The notes beneath the pieces were generated by a model, which saw only the letters and a list, made by a program, of their open reading frames with translations, was not told the origin of the DNA and searched no databases. A DNA stretch of 64,000 nt, taken from the NCBI RefSeq assembly GCF_000305785.2, contig NC_018868.3, forward strand, positions 930,001 through 994,000, given 5' to 3'. The stretch is from Simiduia agarivorans SA1 = DSM 21679 (GTDB lineage: Bacteria; Pseudomonadota; Gammaproteobacteria; Pseudomonadales; Cellvibrionaceae). Position 1 is the first letter of the stretch, and each line of letters begins with the position of its first letter. Both the position numbers and the translations under genes were made by a program. Below are positions 35,921 to 46,100 of this stretch, piece after piece.

Positions 35921-38482
35921 TTAACGACGGGCTTCACGTACCAACCGAAACCCCACCAAGGGATCGGCACCACCGTCGTAGTTGACTTTTGTAGTTGCCA
36001 GACAATTGCTCATGGCATCCAAATGACTCCCCCCCACTGCCAGCAGGCCAACAGTGTCTTTTACCATTTCCGAGGCATTGCCAACGCCATTGACCAGACC
36101 GTATTTATTAGCCTTTCCTGATGTAGCACTGACTAACTCACCGCCTTTTTCGATACCACCATATTTAAGGTAACAATTTCGGTCTGGCGCCTCGCGCTCG
36201 CCACCAGCACTCACTGCGGAGAACCATTCCGGATAGGTGGGCAGCCGATATTGATACCCCGTTTGATTACTCAACCAATCGAGATATTGATAAACTTGTG
36301 CTCGGGAAACATTGGTCACAGGAAACCGCGCCTCCGCGCGCGTCTGACAGGCACCGCTAATATCACACCAAGCCTTGAGGTCACCCCAGCTTACCTCGTA
36401 TTTTGATATAGCTATGGATTGTGCGCCCTCGCCTTTTACCACCACCAGAGAAGGTCCAATATCACCATTTTTCATGGGGTCGGCACAGACAAAGCGACTG
36501 CCGCGCCCTCCGCTCCCTGGTTCAAGATGTCCGCAATAGTCAATGGTAAGCCCGGCAATCATGGCTTGATCCGGTAAAAGCGTTTGGGCCTGCTCCAACA
36601 AAGGTGTTGCGCGACGCGGATTTTCCCGGGCTAACCCAGAGATACACCGGTGTAACTCGCTGGCTACCACAGGCCTGATCTGGTTTGATTTCTTTGCGTC
36701 CAACGCTTTCATGGTAGCGAGAGAACCGGCGATGTCCCGATCGATACTCATACTGAAACCGCAACGCAATTGACGCTCCAGGTCAGATACAACAGCGTCA
36801 ATTTTTTTTGCGTGCTCACGCGCTTTTTGCTGGGCTTCTGCTCTGGCGGCCGCGCGCTGCTCCGCCTCAATCCTCGCTTCTTCGGCACGCTGCTCTGCGG
36901 CCAGGCGTGCCACCAGTTCAGTGCGACCCAACTCTACTTCCGCTTTCAGCGCCAGATAATCCTTATCCTCACCGCTACCCCAGGCTTCGGCACGCACAAT
37001 GGTTCGTTCGCCATTCTCGAGTTCACCTCCAGCTACATATTCCTTTGCAGCCTCAAGAAATTTTTGCGCCATACCGTCGCGAATTTCTTGCTCGAACACC
37101 GGATCGTTCGTCAGCTCACCGTACTCTGCCAGTTCCTTCCGAACGTCACGCTCCCAATCAACTGACAGGCTACCCAATGCCAACAAGCGCCTGAGGCTTT
37201 CTTGCTTATCGGCTATTCGACTGACCAGCAGCTCCTGCTGCAATTGCTGCTCCAACTCTGCCTTGTAGGCCGCATCGACAGCTGCCTGCTCCCTGTACTG
37301 CACAACAAACGCCGCGCCCAATGCGGAAGCGCTCAATACCGACACGGTCAATGCCAGCCATAGCGCCCGACTGCGACCAAAAAACTGACGCATAAACTCG
37401 GCAGCATCAGGGGTCCGCTGTATCCGCGAAAACTGCAATGCCGACTCCAACGCTCGCCACTGCCGCCGGGTTAACCCTCTGATACGCTTGGGTCTTAATT
37501 TCTGTGCCTGCGCTTTATCCGCCGGTAATTTGTTAAATGGATGGCGACCCGCAAATAACTCATACGCTACGCACCCCAGCGCATAGACATCGTCGCTTTG
37601 GCAAGGATCCTCACCTTTAAGCATTTCCAGACTGGCATACGCAGGGGTCAACGCACCCAAAGACCCGGCATCGAACAGGGTTTTTTCACCAACCTGACCT
37701 TGCATACCGCCGGCCACAGCCCGCGCGATACCGAAATCAAACACCTTGGCGCCTTTGGTCTTGGTGACAAAAATATTGCCGGGCTTGAAATCGGAGTGCA
37801 CTATGCGCTGAGAATGCGCATGTATCAGCGCTGATGTTATATCCCTGAGGATCTTTTCCGCCTGCTCTTTATCCAGCCCTTTACCGGCGAGCTGGCGGAT
37901 AAGTTTATCCAGCGGCGTACCATCGAGGTATTCCATGGTCATGAACACGATGTCACCATCGCGATCAAAATCATAGACAGTCACAATGTTCGGATGCGCC
38001 AGATTCTGGCTCTTCCTCGCCTCGCGCTGCAAAGAAATAAAAGCATCCGGATGCTGTCTGAAATCATCATTCAACAGCTTTACTGCAAGATAAGGATCGC
38101 TGTCATTGGCCTCGACCTTTCTACGATCCAAAGCACGGTAAACAGCACCCATCCCGCCAGAGCCAAGCAGATTGACCAACTCAAACCGGTCTTTAATCAG
38201 GGTTTTATTTGTCGCTTGGGTACTGATGGATTGAGGTATTTCTGTTGAAACCGCCAGGGGCACCTGACCAGAAATTGCTGCACTGGCGGAAAAAACGGTT
38301 TTATCGAGATTAGTTATGGATTTGGCGACTACGTTTGGACTGCGCGACTCCTGTACTGGAACTCTGGCACCCACAAACACCGTAGCATCGTCCGCTGGAA
38401 CCTGATCAGGCTTACCACTTCTGGCTTGCCTTCTGCCGTCTGCCAGCGAAGGAACCACGCGGGTTTTATCTTCAATATCCAT
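35921..38482 (-). CDS. ppkA: PpkA-like transmembrane Ser/Thr kinase with C-terminal formylglycine-generating-enzyme-like domain
   Basis: The 853-residue protein has a disordered N-terminus and a Hanks-type kinase at about 100-365. The glycine loop is GSGGMG, AVKLL has the catalytic lysine, the catalytic loop reads HSDFKPGN, and DFG is intact. The usual HRD arginine is serine, making it a non-RD kinase. A transmembrane helix (about 373-395) is followed by a long charged coiled-coil region rich in Glu, Ala and Arg. An FGE-sulfatase/SUMF1-like domain occupies the last ~180 residues (ISKYEVSWGDLKAWC, RLPTYPEWFSAV, GLVNGVGNASEMV, VGFRLVRE) and would be periplasmic. In T6SS clusters such kinases phosphorylate Fha. 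It diverges from tagH and is followed immediately by tpsB. The start is uncertain between ATG 38482 and GTG 38494. Confidence 0.87.
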   Translation of the reverse strand: MDIEDKTRVVPSLADGRRQARSGKPDQVPADDATVFVGARVPVQESRSPNVVAKSITNLDKTVFSASAAISGQVPLAVSTEIPQSISTQATNKTLIKDRFELVNLLGSGGMGAVYRALDRRKVEANDSDPYLAVKLLNDDFRQHPDAFISLQREARKSQNLAHPNIVTVYDFDRDGDIVFMTMEYLDGTPLDKLIRQLAGKGLDKEQAEKILRDITSALIHAHSQRIVHSDFKPGNIFVTKTKGAKVFDFGIARAVAGGMQGQVGEKTLFDAGSLGALTPAYASLEMLKGEDPCQSDDVYALGCVAYELFAGRHPFNKLPADKAQAQKLRPKRIRGLTRRQWRALESALQFSRIQRTPDAAEFMRQFFGRSRALWLALTVSVLSASALGAAFVVQYREQAAVDAAYKAELEQQLQQELLVSRIADKQESLRRLLALGSLSVDWERDVRKELAEYGELTNDPVFEQEIRDGMAQKFLEAAKEYVAGGELENGERTIVRAEAWGSGEDKDYLALKAEVELGRTELVARLAAEQRAEEARIEAEQRAAARAEAQQKAREHAKKIDAVVSDLERQLRCGFSMSIDRDIAGSLATMKALDAKKSNQIRPVVASELHRCISGLARENPRRATPLLEQAQTLLPDQAMIAGLTIDYCGHLEPGSGGRGSRFVCADPMKNGDIGPSLVVVKGEGAQSIAISKYEVSWGDLKAWCDISGACQTRAEARFPVTNVSRAQVYQYLDWLSNQTGYQYRLPTYPEWFSAVSAGGEREAPDRNCYLKYGGIEKGGELVSATSGKANKYGLVNGVGNASEMVKDTVGLLAVGGSHLDAMSNCLATTKVNYDGGADPLVGFRLVREARR

Positions 38483-38863
38483 ATTACGACCCACTTATTC
38501 GTAGTAAAAGCCTTCCATGCTTTTATTCTGTTGAGGCAATTTGCTGTTGCAATGATAAACAGTTTGCCACCGCATATTTCATTGGTACGAGTGTACCTTG
38601 CATGCGTAAACCGGGTGACCGGCAGGATTCTACTTGAATCGCCAAACGCCTACCAAGAAAGACTGATTTTTAATTACTCAATAAATACGCATGTACCAAG
38701 TTGAGTTTTTTTTGATCTGCTTCTACCACGATTGATTAACGCTTTCGGGAAAACAACTACTAAAGCACGAACCCCTGCGTTAGAATCCGACGCCTCTCAG
38801 CTGGTAAAACTGGCTGCTCGTTGCAGACAATACTGCTCGACAAAAATGTGACACGGTAGACAA
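38483..38863. promoter_or_regulatory. Intergenic region between the kinase-TPS operon and the T6SS operon
   Basis: These 381 bases separate the two divergent operons and must hold both promoters. A TAGAAT at 38781-38786 could be a plus-strand -10, but its -35 is poor. No strong palindrome, terminator or small gene was found. Confidence 0.4.
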
Positions 38864-40438
38864 ATGGATTTAATACTGACGATCATCGCCGATCCCGACG
38901 GCACCAACATGATAAACCACACCAAGGTATTCACTCAGTCCGGTGGCGCCATAGGACGGGCGGATAAAAATGATTGGATTCTGCCCGACCCAGGTCGCAT
39001 AGTCTCATCCCAACATGCTGCCATCAGCTTCAAAGATGCTCACTACTGGCTTACAGACACAAGCACTAACGGGCTCTTTCTGAACGATGGTACCACCCCT
39101 CTTGGGCCAGGCGCGCCGCATAAAATGGTAGATGGCGATATCTTCGCAATGGGTGAATACAAGGTGCGTGTCAGCATACGCCCGCCGAAACACGACCCTA
39201 ACCACATTCCCGATGGTCTTGGAACGGTTGACTTTTTAGATGAATCAGACAAAACGCAATTCAGCGCGGGCATGGCAGGAGCCCTCACCGCACAAAAGCA
39301 AGCGAGCCAATTTGACGACCTGCTAGATTCACCGTCAACGCCAGCACATAGTCAATCTCAACAATGGGGCTTTGTTAATCAGGAAGAGGCCAGCACACCA
39401 AGCCATGAGGCAATAAGTGACCCAATGGCCTTATTCAGCTCCCCAACGCCCACACCAGGAAACTCGGATTGGGACGATGACTGGTGGAAAGAAGGCAGCA
39501 CTGCCGACAATGCGGTGGCGACTTCACACGCAGTTCAGACACCGCACATCGTTAAGCCCGTCCCGCAGCCGTCGTCCCCACCTGCCGCCATACCAACAAG
39601 CGCTTTGCAGGCCGCCGCCGGGCGGCAACCCATGACCGGACAATCGATGGAACACAGCCAGGCTGCCACACTCAGCCAGGAAGCCAACCCTTTTGCGGCG
39701 TCGCGCCAATTACTTGATGGTGCCGCGCCGCCCCCTACCCAACCGGTGCCGCCAGCAAAACCTGTTCAGCAGTCATCCGCCCCGGTAACCACAAATCCGC
39801 AAGCCAGCCAGGCCCAGCGAAAAGTGGCAGACGCTGGCGCTGCGGTGAGTATCGCGCAGGCACTTGGGCTCACCGATCTACCCGCTGCCGCTCAAGTCAA
39901 TATTCCGACCCATGCAGTCGGCATTATCCGGGAGACGGTAAATCGGCTTATTGATTTACTCAGAGCCCGTAACACCATTAAAAATGAACTGCGCGTTCAG
40001 CGCACGATGATTCAGACCACCGACAATAACCCGTTAAAATTTTCGGCCAATGAAGATGACGCCCTGAGAACACTTTTCGGTCAGAACACGTCAGCATTTC
40101 TAAGCCCGGTTGCTGCAGTTCAAGACAGCTTCGACGATCTATCAGATCATCAGGTGGCTGTCCTGGCAGGAACACGGGCGGCCTACAAAGCAATGCTCAA
40201 TCATTTTGCACCTGATCGACTGGCATCGCGTTTTGGTCAATCCGGATCGCTTTTGGCCAGTAAAGGCGCCAAAAACTGGGCAGCCTATTGCGAACACTAC
40301 AAAGAACTTTTGCGCGACACAGAGACCACGTACGACGACCTGTTTGGCGAGGAGTTTGCTGCTGCTTACGAAAAGCAGCTGACCGACCTTAAAAACGCAC
40401 GCGCATTGTCTAAACGCAATCGCAGTACATCCGCATAA
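38864..40438 (+). CDS. tagH: T6SS FHA-domain protein TagH/Fha
   Basis: The 524-residue cytoplasmic protein has an N-terminal FHA domain at about 20-100 (GAIGRADKNDWILPDPGRIVSSQHAAI, then TDTSTNGLFLND). FHA domains bind phosphothreonine. A low-complexity Pro/Ala/Gln-rich linker occupies about 130-330. The C-terminal TagH domain (about 350-510) carries the family pattern LLRARNTIKNELRVQRTMI and NPLKFS. In other systems Fha is phosphorylated by PpkA and triggers T6SS assembly, so the divergent kinase is its likely partner. First gene of the T6SS operon; tssJ follows 19 bases later. Confidence 0.92.
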   Translation: MDLILTIIADPDGTNMINHTKVFTQSGGAIGRADKNDWILPDPGRIVSSQHAAISFKDAHYWLTDTSTNGLFLNDGTTPLGPGAPHKMVDGDIFAMGEYKVRVSIRPPKHDPNHIPDGLGTVDFLDESDKTQFSAGMAGALTAQKQASQFDDLLDSPSTPAHSQSQQWGFVNQEEASTPSHEAISDPMALFSSPTPTPGNSDWDDDWWKEGSTADNAVATSHAVQTPHIVKPVPQPSSPPAAIPTSALQAAAGRQPMTGQSMEHSQAATLSQEANPFAASRQLLDGAAPPPTQPVPPAKPVQQSSAPVTTNPQASQAQRKVADAGAAVSIAQALGLTDLPAAAQVNIPTHAVGIIRETVNRLIDLLRARNTIKNELRVQRTMIQTTDNNPLKFSANEDDALRTLFGQNTSAFLSPVAAVQDSFDDLSDHQVAVLAGTRAAYKAMLNHFAPDRLASRFGQSGSLLASKGAKNWAAYCEHYKELLRDTETTYDDLFGEEFAAAYEKQLTDLKNARALSKRNRSTSA

Positions 40439-40457
40439 ACAACGTCGAGAGCAACCT

Positions 40458-40961
40458 ATGAAAAATATCGCTCGCCTACTTTTATCAGCAGGCATCTCGT
40501 TAATAACAGTTTTGATCGTGTCGGGCTGTCAAACCACCCGCGAAACGCTCAACTTGGACACTAACGCAGAGGTCCACTTATACGCAGGTGAGCATATAAA
40601 CCCAGACCAGGACAGCCGTGCCTCACCACTGGTTATCCGACTTTTCAAACTGGCGGATGATCGTCAATTTGGCCGGGAAGATTTTTTAAACCTTTATGAA
40701 AACGCGGAAAATCGATTAGGTAAGGATCTACTGGATACGATTGTGCTTAAGGAATTGGCGCCTGGTGAGCACCGCGTTGAAAACCTGTCTCTGACCCCTG
40801 AAGTGGCCTACATTGGCGTTCTCGCTGAGTTCGTCCAATACCAGGACGCCAGCGCAGTAACTATATTCCCGATCACGGCACATACTAGCAACGAAATTCA
40901 TCTGCAAATTGAAAAACTCGCGCTGAAAGCTGGTAAACCCATCAAAAAATCTCGTCGATAA
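40458..40961 (+). CDS. tssJ: TssJ, T6SS outer-membrane lipoprotein
   Basis: The 167-residue lipoprotein has lipobox VSGC with acylated Cys24. It has the TssJ/VasD beta-sandwich pattern: SPLVIRLFKLADDRQFGREDFLNLY, then LKELAPGEHR and the late YIGVLAEFVQYQDA. It anchors the membrane complex to the outer membrane by contacting the periplasmic end of TssM. Placement between tagH and tssK is a common order. Confidence 0.92.
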   Translation: MKNIARLLLSAGISLITVLIVSGCQTTRETLNLDTNAEVHLYAGEHINPDQDSRASPLVIRLFKLADDRQFGREDFLNLYENAENRLGKDLLDTIVLKELAPGEHRVENLSLTPEVAYIGVLAEFVQYQDASAVTIFPITAHTSNEIHLQIEKLALKAGKPIKKSRR

Positions 40962-40994
40962 CACCCTGCCACAACCGGTAAATAAGGAAATTAT

Positions 40995-42329
40995 ATGTCG
41001 GCAATGAATAAAGTTATCTGGTCGGAGGGAATGTTTCTCAGGCCACAGCACTTTCAGCAACAGGATCGTTACTGGGAGCGATTTATTGAAGGTCGATTAG
41101 CCAGCTTCACGGAGCACAGCTGGGGCATACACAGCCTGAGCATCGATGCCGAACCATTGACGTTAGGCAAGCTGTCATTGACTGAAATTAAAGCAGTGTT
41201 TCCGGATGGCACCCCTTACCTGGCACCGGATATAGAAATGCCGCCACCGATTCTGGAGATTCCCGACAATACTCAGGATCTCACCATATTCCTTTGCGTT
41301 CCCCTAAAACGTCCGGGCAGCCAGGACTCTATTCGCTCAGAGGAAGACTTGCCACAGGCACGTTATCAGACATACAACTACGACATCCGCAACAGCACCT
41401 CGCAGTCGAGCGAACCAGCCCGGATTCAGATTGGCAAGCTCCGGGTCTGCCTGAAAACCGGCAACGACGATTTGAGCGGTTATGCCAGCATTCCGGTCGC
41501 ACGCGTTATAGAACGAATGCCGGACAAGCCGGTAAAGCTGGACCGGGATTTTATCCCGCCGGTGGTCCGTTGCAGTGCATCGCTCAATCTCAATAGCTAC
41601 CTACAAGAGGTGGCCGGCCTGCTCAAACAAAGGGGTGACGCACTGGGAAACCGACTGGCGGATAGCGGCCGCGCCGGAAGCGCGGAGATTGCTGACTATA
41701 TGTTACTGCAGGTAATTAACCGATTTGAACCGCAAATCCGGCAGTTTATCGACGAGGATCACCTGCACCCCTATAACCTCTACACGAGCCTGATTCAATT
41801 GGCTGGCGAGTTAGCAACCTTCACCGCCAGCGAAAAACGTGCACCTCAACTGTCGCCGTACAGGCATGACGATCTGCGCAGCACTTATGGCGATCTGTTT
41901 GGCGCTTTGCGTCAGTCGCTCAGCACAGTTTTGGAACAAACTGCAACGCCGCTCGCGCTGGTTGAACGGAAATACGGAATACATGTCGCCCCCATCACTG
42001 ATCCTTCAATGATGGTGAGCAGCTCATTTGTACTGGCAGTCAAAGCTGATGTCCAAACTGAGCTGCTTCGGTCACGCTTCCCAACTCAGGCCAAGATTGC
42101 ACCCGTTGAAACCATTCGGGAATTAATTACAACACAGATGCCCGGCGTGAAGATACGCGCACTACCGGTGGCGCCAAGACAAATTCCGTACCATGCAGGC
42201 TTTATCTATTTTGAGCTGGAAAAATCAGGGGCTGTCTGGCAGAGCTTCCAACGTTCAGGTGGATTCGCAGTTCATCTGGGGGCGAACTTCCCTGGACTGG
42301 CAATGGAACTCTGGGCGATAAGGAACTAA
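40995..42329 (+). CDS. tssK: TssK, T6SS baseplate-membrane complex adaptor
   Basis: The 444-residue protein opens with the diagnostic KVIWSEGMFLRPQHFQQQDR block. It continues with the family's three-domain shoulder/neck/head organisation; LLQVINRFEPQIRQFI lies in the middle and PYHAGFIYFELEKSG near the end. TssK trimers join the TssFG wedge of the baseplate to TssL and TssM. Strong AAGGA site upstream of ATG 40995. TssL follows after 3 bases. Confidence 0.95.
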   Translation: MSAMNKVIWSEGMFLRPQHFQQQDRYWERFIEGRLASFTEHSWGIHSLSIDAEPLTLGKLSLTEIKAVFPDGTPYLAPDIEMPPPILEIPDNTQDLTIFLCVPLKRPGSQDSIRSEEDLPQARYQTYNYDIRNSTSQSSEPARIQIGKLRVCLKTGNDDLSGYASIPVARVIERMPDKPVKLDRDFIPPVVRCSASLNLNSYLQEVAGLLKQRGDALGNRLADSGRAGSAEIADYMLLQVINRFEPQIRQFIDEDHLHPYNLYTSLIQLAGELATFTASEKRAPQLSPYRHDDLRSTYGDLFGALRQSLSTVLEQTATPLALVERKYGIHVAPITDPSMMVSSSFVLAVKADVQTELLRSRFPTQAKIAPVETIRELITTQMPGVKIRALPVAPRQIPYHAGFIYFELEKSGAVWQSFQRSGGFAVHLGANFPGLAMELWAIRN

Positions 42330-42332
42330 GTC

Positions 42333-43154
42333 ATGCAACAAGACCGTACTATCATGGTGCCCACGCCCGGTGCACGCAAAGGCTCAGCACCCAGACCGCA
42401 ATCCTATGCCGGCACACCTTTGGCCGAACGGGTTCATATTCGCAAAGGTCTTAATCCATTGGTGAATACTGCAACCACATTACTCGCAGTGGCTACCAAA
42501 CTTCGTACGACCCCACAGCATTCAGATGTCCCTGATCTGCACCGTAAACTGACCGAAGAACTCAAAGACTTTGAACAAAGGGCCCGGGCACAGGGGTGCG
42601 CAGAGGAATCCGTCGTTACCGCTCGTTACTTGCTCTGCACGCTGGTGGACGAAATCGTCCTCAATACACCATGGGGCGCCAATAGCGGGTGGAGCCAACA
42701 CTCATTGCTCAGCCTGTTTCACCACGAAACTTTCGGTGGCGAGAAGTGCTTTTCCATCCTGACGCGATTACTGGAAAGCCCTGGGCGAAACCTGGATCTT
42801 CTGGAATTATTTTATCTTTGCCTGAGCCTTGGATTTGAAGGTAAATATCGCCTGGCACCTCGTGGTCACGAGCAACTGGAACAGGTAAGAGACAACCTAT
42901 ACCAGACGCTGGAAAACCAACGACCATTTCCAGAGCAAGATCTATCCCCTCACTGGGAAACAGACACCGTTAAACCCAAATACCGGTTTGATCTTATCCC
43001 GTTGTGGGTCATTGCAGCTACCTTCGGCGCAATACTACTGCTTAGCTACTCCGGCCTGCGGTGGTGGCTGCATGACACTACGCATCCAGTTGCGGCAGAT
43101 ATCGAAAGCCGGATAGCACTGGATTCAACCATTATTAACCAACAACCACAGTAA
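42333..43154 (+). CDS. tssL: TssL (DotU/IcmH), T6SS inner-membrane component
   Basis: The 273-residue protein has a proline- and basic-rich N-terminal tail. The cytoplasmic DotU domain follows (ARYLLCTLVDEIVLNTPWG, HHETFGGEKCFSIL, CLSLGFEGKYR). One transmembrane helix lies near the C-terminus (LWVIAATFGAILLLSYSGL), with a short periplasmic tail. It lacks the OmpA-like peptidoglycan-binding extension present in some TssL proteins, and no separate TagL is in the window. Confidence 0.94.
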   Translation: MQQDRTIMVPTPGARKGSAPRPQSYAGTPLAERVHIRKGLNPLVNTATTLLAVATKLRTTPQHSDVPDLHRKLTEELKDFEQRARAQGCAEESVVTARYLLCTLVDEIVLNTPWGANSGWSQHSLLSLFHHETFGGEKCFSILTRLLESPGRNLDLLELFYLCLSLGFEGKYRLAPRGHEQLEQVRDNLYQTLENQRPFPEQDLSPHWETDTVKPKYRFDLIPLWVIAATFGAILLLSYSGLRWWLHDTTHPVAADIESRIALDSTIINQQPQ

Positions 43155-43180
43155 AAATTCTGGGCACAAGGGAGATTGGC

Positions 43181-46100
43181 ATGAAACGCCTGGCGGACTT
43201 TTTTACCCATAAATGGACTTTGGGGATACTGGGATTGCTCGCGCTGTCCTGCGTTGTTTGGTTTGGTGCTGACTACATCAAATTCGGAGAGGACAACCAC
43301 ACATTAAGCAGTACGACGCGAATCGCGATTATCGGGGTCTGCTGGCTGATATGGATTGTCTGGCAAATAGCCACTCTGGTACTCGAGCGTCGTCAGAATG
43401 ACGCACTCATAGCGTCTATTCAGGAAGAGCCGGAGAGCGTATCCCCCGATGAAGAGCGCAGCCGCGAAGAGTTAGAGACCATTGCCCAGCGGTTCCGCGA
43501 AGCAATGGTGACCCTCAAAAAAGCACGCTTCAAAAAGGGAGGCCGGGCCCTTAGCCTTTATCAACTTCCCTGGTATATCATCATCGGCCCGCCGGGTGCC
43601 GGCAAAACCACAGCCCTGATAAATTCCGGCCTGGAATTCCCACTCGCCAAACAATCCGATCAAAAACCCCTGGCAGGCGTTGGCGGCACCCGTAACTGCG
43701 ATTGGTGGTTTACCAACGATGCCGTGCTGATCGATACGGCCGGCCGATACACAACCCAGGACAGCCATCGCGCCATCGACAACACTGCATGGCGAGCGTT
43801 TATAGACCTGCTTAAAAGACATCGTCGCCGGCGGCCGATTAATGGCGCAATCCTCGCGATCAGCCTGCAAGACCTGATGGTCCAGACTGCTGAGCAACGC
43901 ACTCACCAAGCTAAAACGCTGCGCACACGTATTAACGAGCTGCATCAGGAGTTTGGTATCCGGTTCCCCATTTATCTTACCTTTACCAAATGTGATTTAG
44001 TCGCTGGATTCGCCGAGTTTTTTTCCAACCTATCGCAGGCCGAGCGAGAGCAGGTATGGGGCGTAAGTTTCCCCTACTCCACAGACGCAGATGTTGATCA
44101 AGCCATCGCCGGGTTCAGCGGAGAATTTGATCTGTTGATTGAACGCCTAAACCAACGGGTACTGTGGCGGGTTCAGCAGGAGCGAAATCTGGACCGCAGA
44201 GCAGTACTGCAGGCATTTCCTGCACGCATGGAGGCGTTATCGGAAGTTATCAGCGAATTTGTGAAGCAGACTTTTGCGGGCAATCGTTATGACACACAAC
44301 CGCTACTGCGTGGTGTTTACTTCACCAGTGCAACACAGGAAGGCTCCCCTATTGATCGGATGATGGCCAGCGTCTCCGCCAATTTTGGCCTTGATCGTGA
44401 CATGGGCAAGGTCCAAAACAATTCCGGCAAAAGCTTTTTCCTGCACCGACTCCTTAAGCACATCATATTCCCAGAATCGGAACTGGTTGGCGTAAACAAG
44501 AAAATCGAAACCTCGCTCTTGTGGGGCAGAAGAGCCGCCATGGCAGCATTAACGCTGGCGACCGCCGGCACATTGCTACTGTGGTCCGGAAGCCTCGCTC
44601 AGAATAAAATCAAGATGGCCGAAGTCAGCCAGGCCACCGACGCGTTTCAGACATTGGAACCCGCCCTTCGCCAAGCTACCCCTGACCTGGAAACCGTCGC
44701 CAAAGCATTTGAACATCTCGCACATGCATCCAGTGTTTATGACCAGGACGATCATCCCTGGCTGCAAAATCTTGGGCTTTACGATCCCAGTGTAGATCAC
44801 GCTGCCGACCGCCTCTACAGCGCCAAACTGAGAGAGTATTTCTATCCGTTACTGGCCAAAACCCTTGCTGCAAAGGTTCGCGAAGATCAGTATAAAGACG
44901 CCGAACTTATCGACAGTCTGAAGCTCTATCTTATGTTATTCGACAGCGAACGACGGGATTTGGCTGCGATCGGTGAAAAAACCAACAAACTCTGGACCGA
45001 ACAACTTACCGGCAAAGCAACGGTACTTAAGGCGTTGAATACGCATTTATTGAAAGCGCTTCAGGAGCCAGTGCCACAGGACTTCGTATCGGACACACGA
45101 CTGGTACAACAGAGCCGACGCCAATTGGCTCGGATGCCGGTGGCGCAGCGTATCTTCGGCCGCCTCGAATCTGGCAACCTTGGCCAGACGGAGGTTTCCA
45201 TTACAGAAGCCCTCGGCCTTGGCTCACCAGAGGACCTGGGACTTGATAGCAACAGCGAAAGCGCTCGCATCCCCCTGCTCTACACTAAAGCGAGCTACAA
45301 AGAGCTGGACTTCACGGCCGAATCCCCTCTCCTGGACCAGTTGGATCAGGACCGCTGGATCTACGGTGGGAATCTCGCAAGCCAGGATCTGACCGAAACC
45401 GATAGAGAGCAGATCATTGGTCAGGTCAAAAAACGTTACATGACTCGCTATGCAGACGAATGGAACAAGCTACTGGCGGCGGTACAATTAACTCGCCTTA
45501 ATTCAACTCACCAGGCAATTGACTTGCTCGACCAGTGGGCCGATCCGATATCCTCGCCCTTACTCGCGCTGATCCAAATTACTGCCGAGAATACTGAGCT
45601 TACACCAAGTCTGGATTTGGACATCAACACGGGTGCGGCAGCAAGAATAGCGGGTGGGCGGGCTGCCACCGTGGCTAGCCTGGGTGGTCAGGCACTGGGC
45701 TCCTTAGCATCCAGACTTCCGCCTACGCCGGTTGATCTGCAATTCGACGAGATACACCGCCTAGTAAAGACCGCTGATAATCGACCCGCGAAAATTCAGG
45801 ATTACCTCGCAGCGCTGGATGAATTGAAAGAGTTTCTGATGGAAATTGACAGTGCTCCTGACTCCAACGAAGCCGCGTTCGTGGCAGCGAAAGCGCGGTT
45901 TGGCAACGGTGGCGGCGGCCAAATCAAGCAACTCAGGGTAAAAGCGCAAGGCGCTCCAGAGCCACTGAACCTATGGATAAACGCCATTGCCGATCAGACA
46001 TGGGGCCTTCTACTTGCGAAAACGAAATTGCATATAGATCAGATTTGGCACGAGCAAGTATTCAGCAGCTATCGCAGTAATTTACAGGGGCGCTACCCCA

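Noticed and set aside
33926-38482. Contact-dependent inhibition (CdiBAI) system
   Set aside because: The exoprotein carries no VENN-type or toxin C-terminus and no immunity gene follows; it ends in LysM instead.
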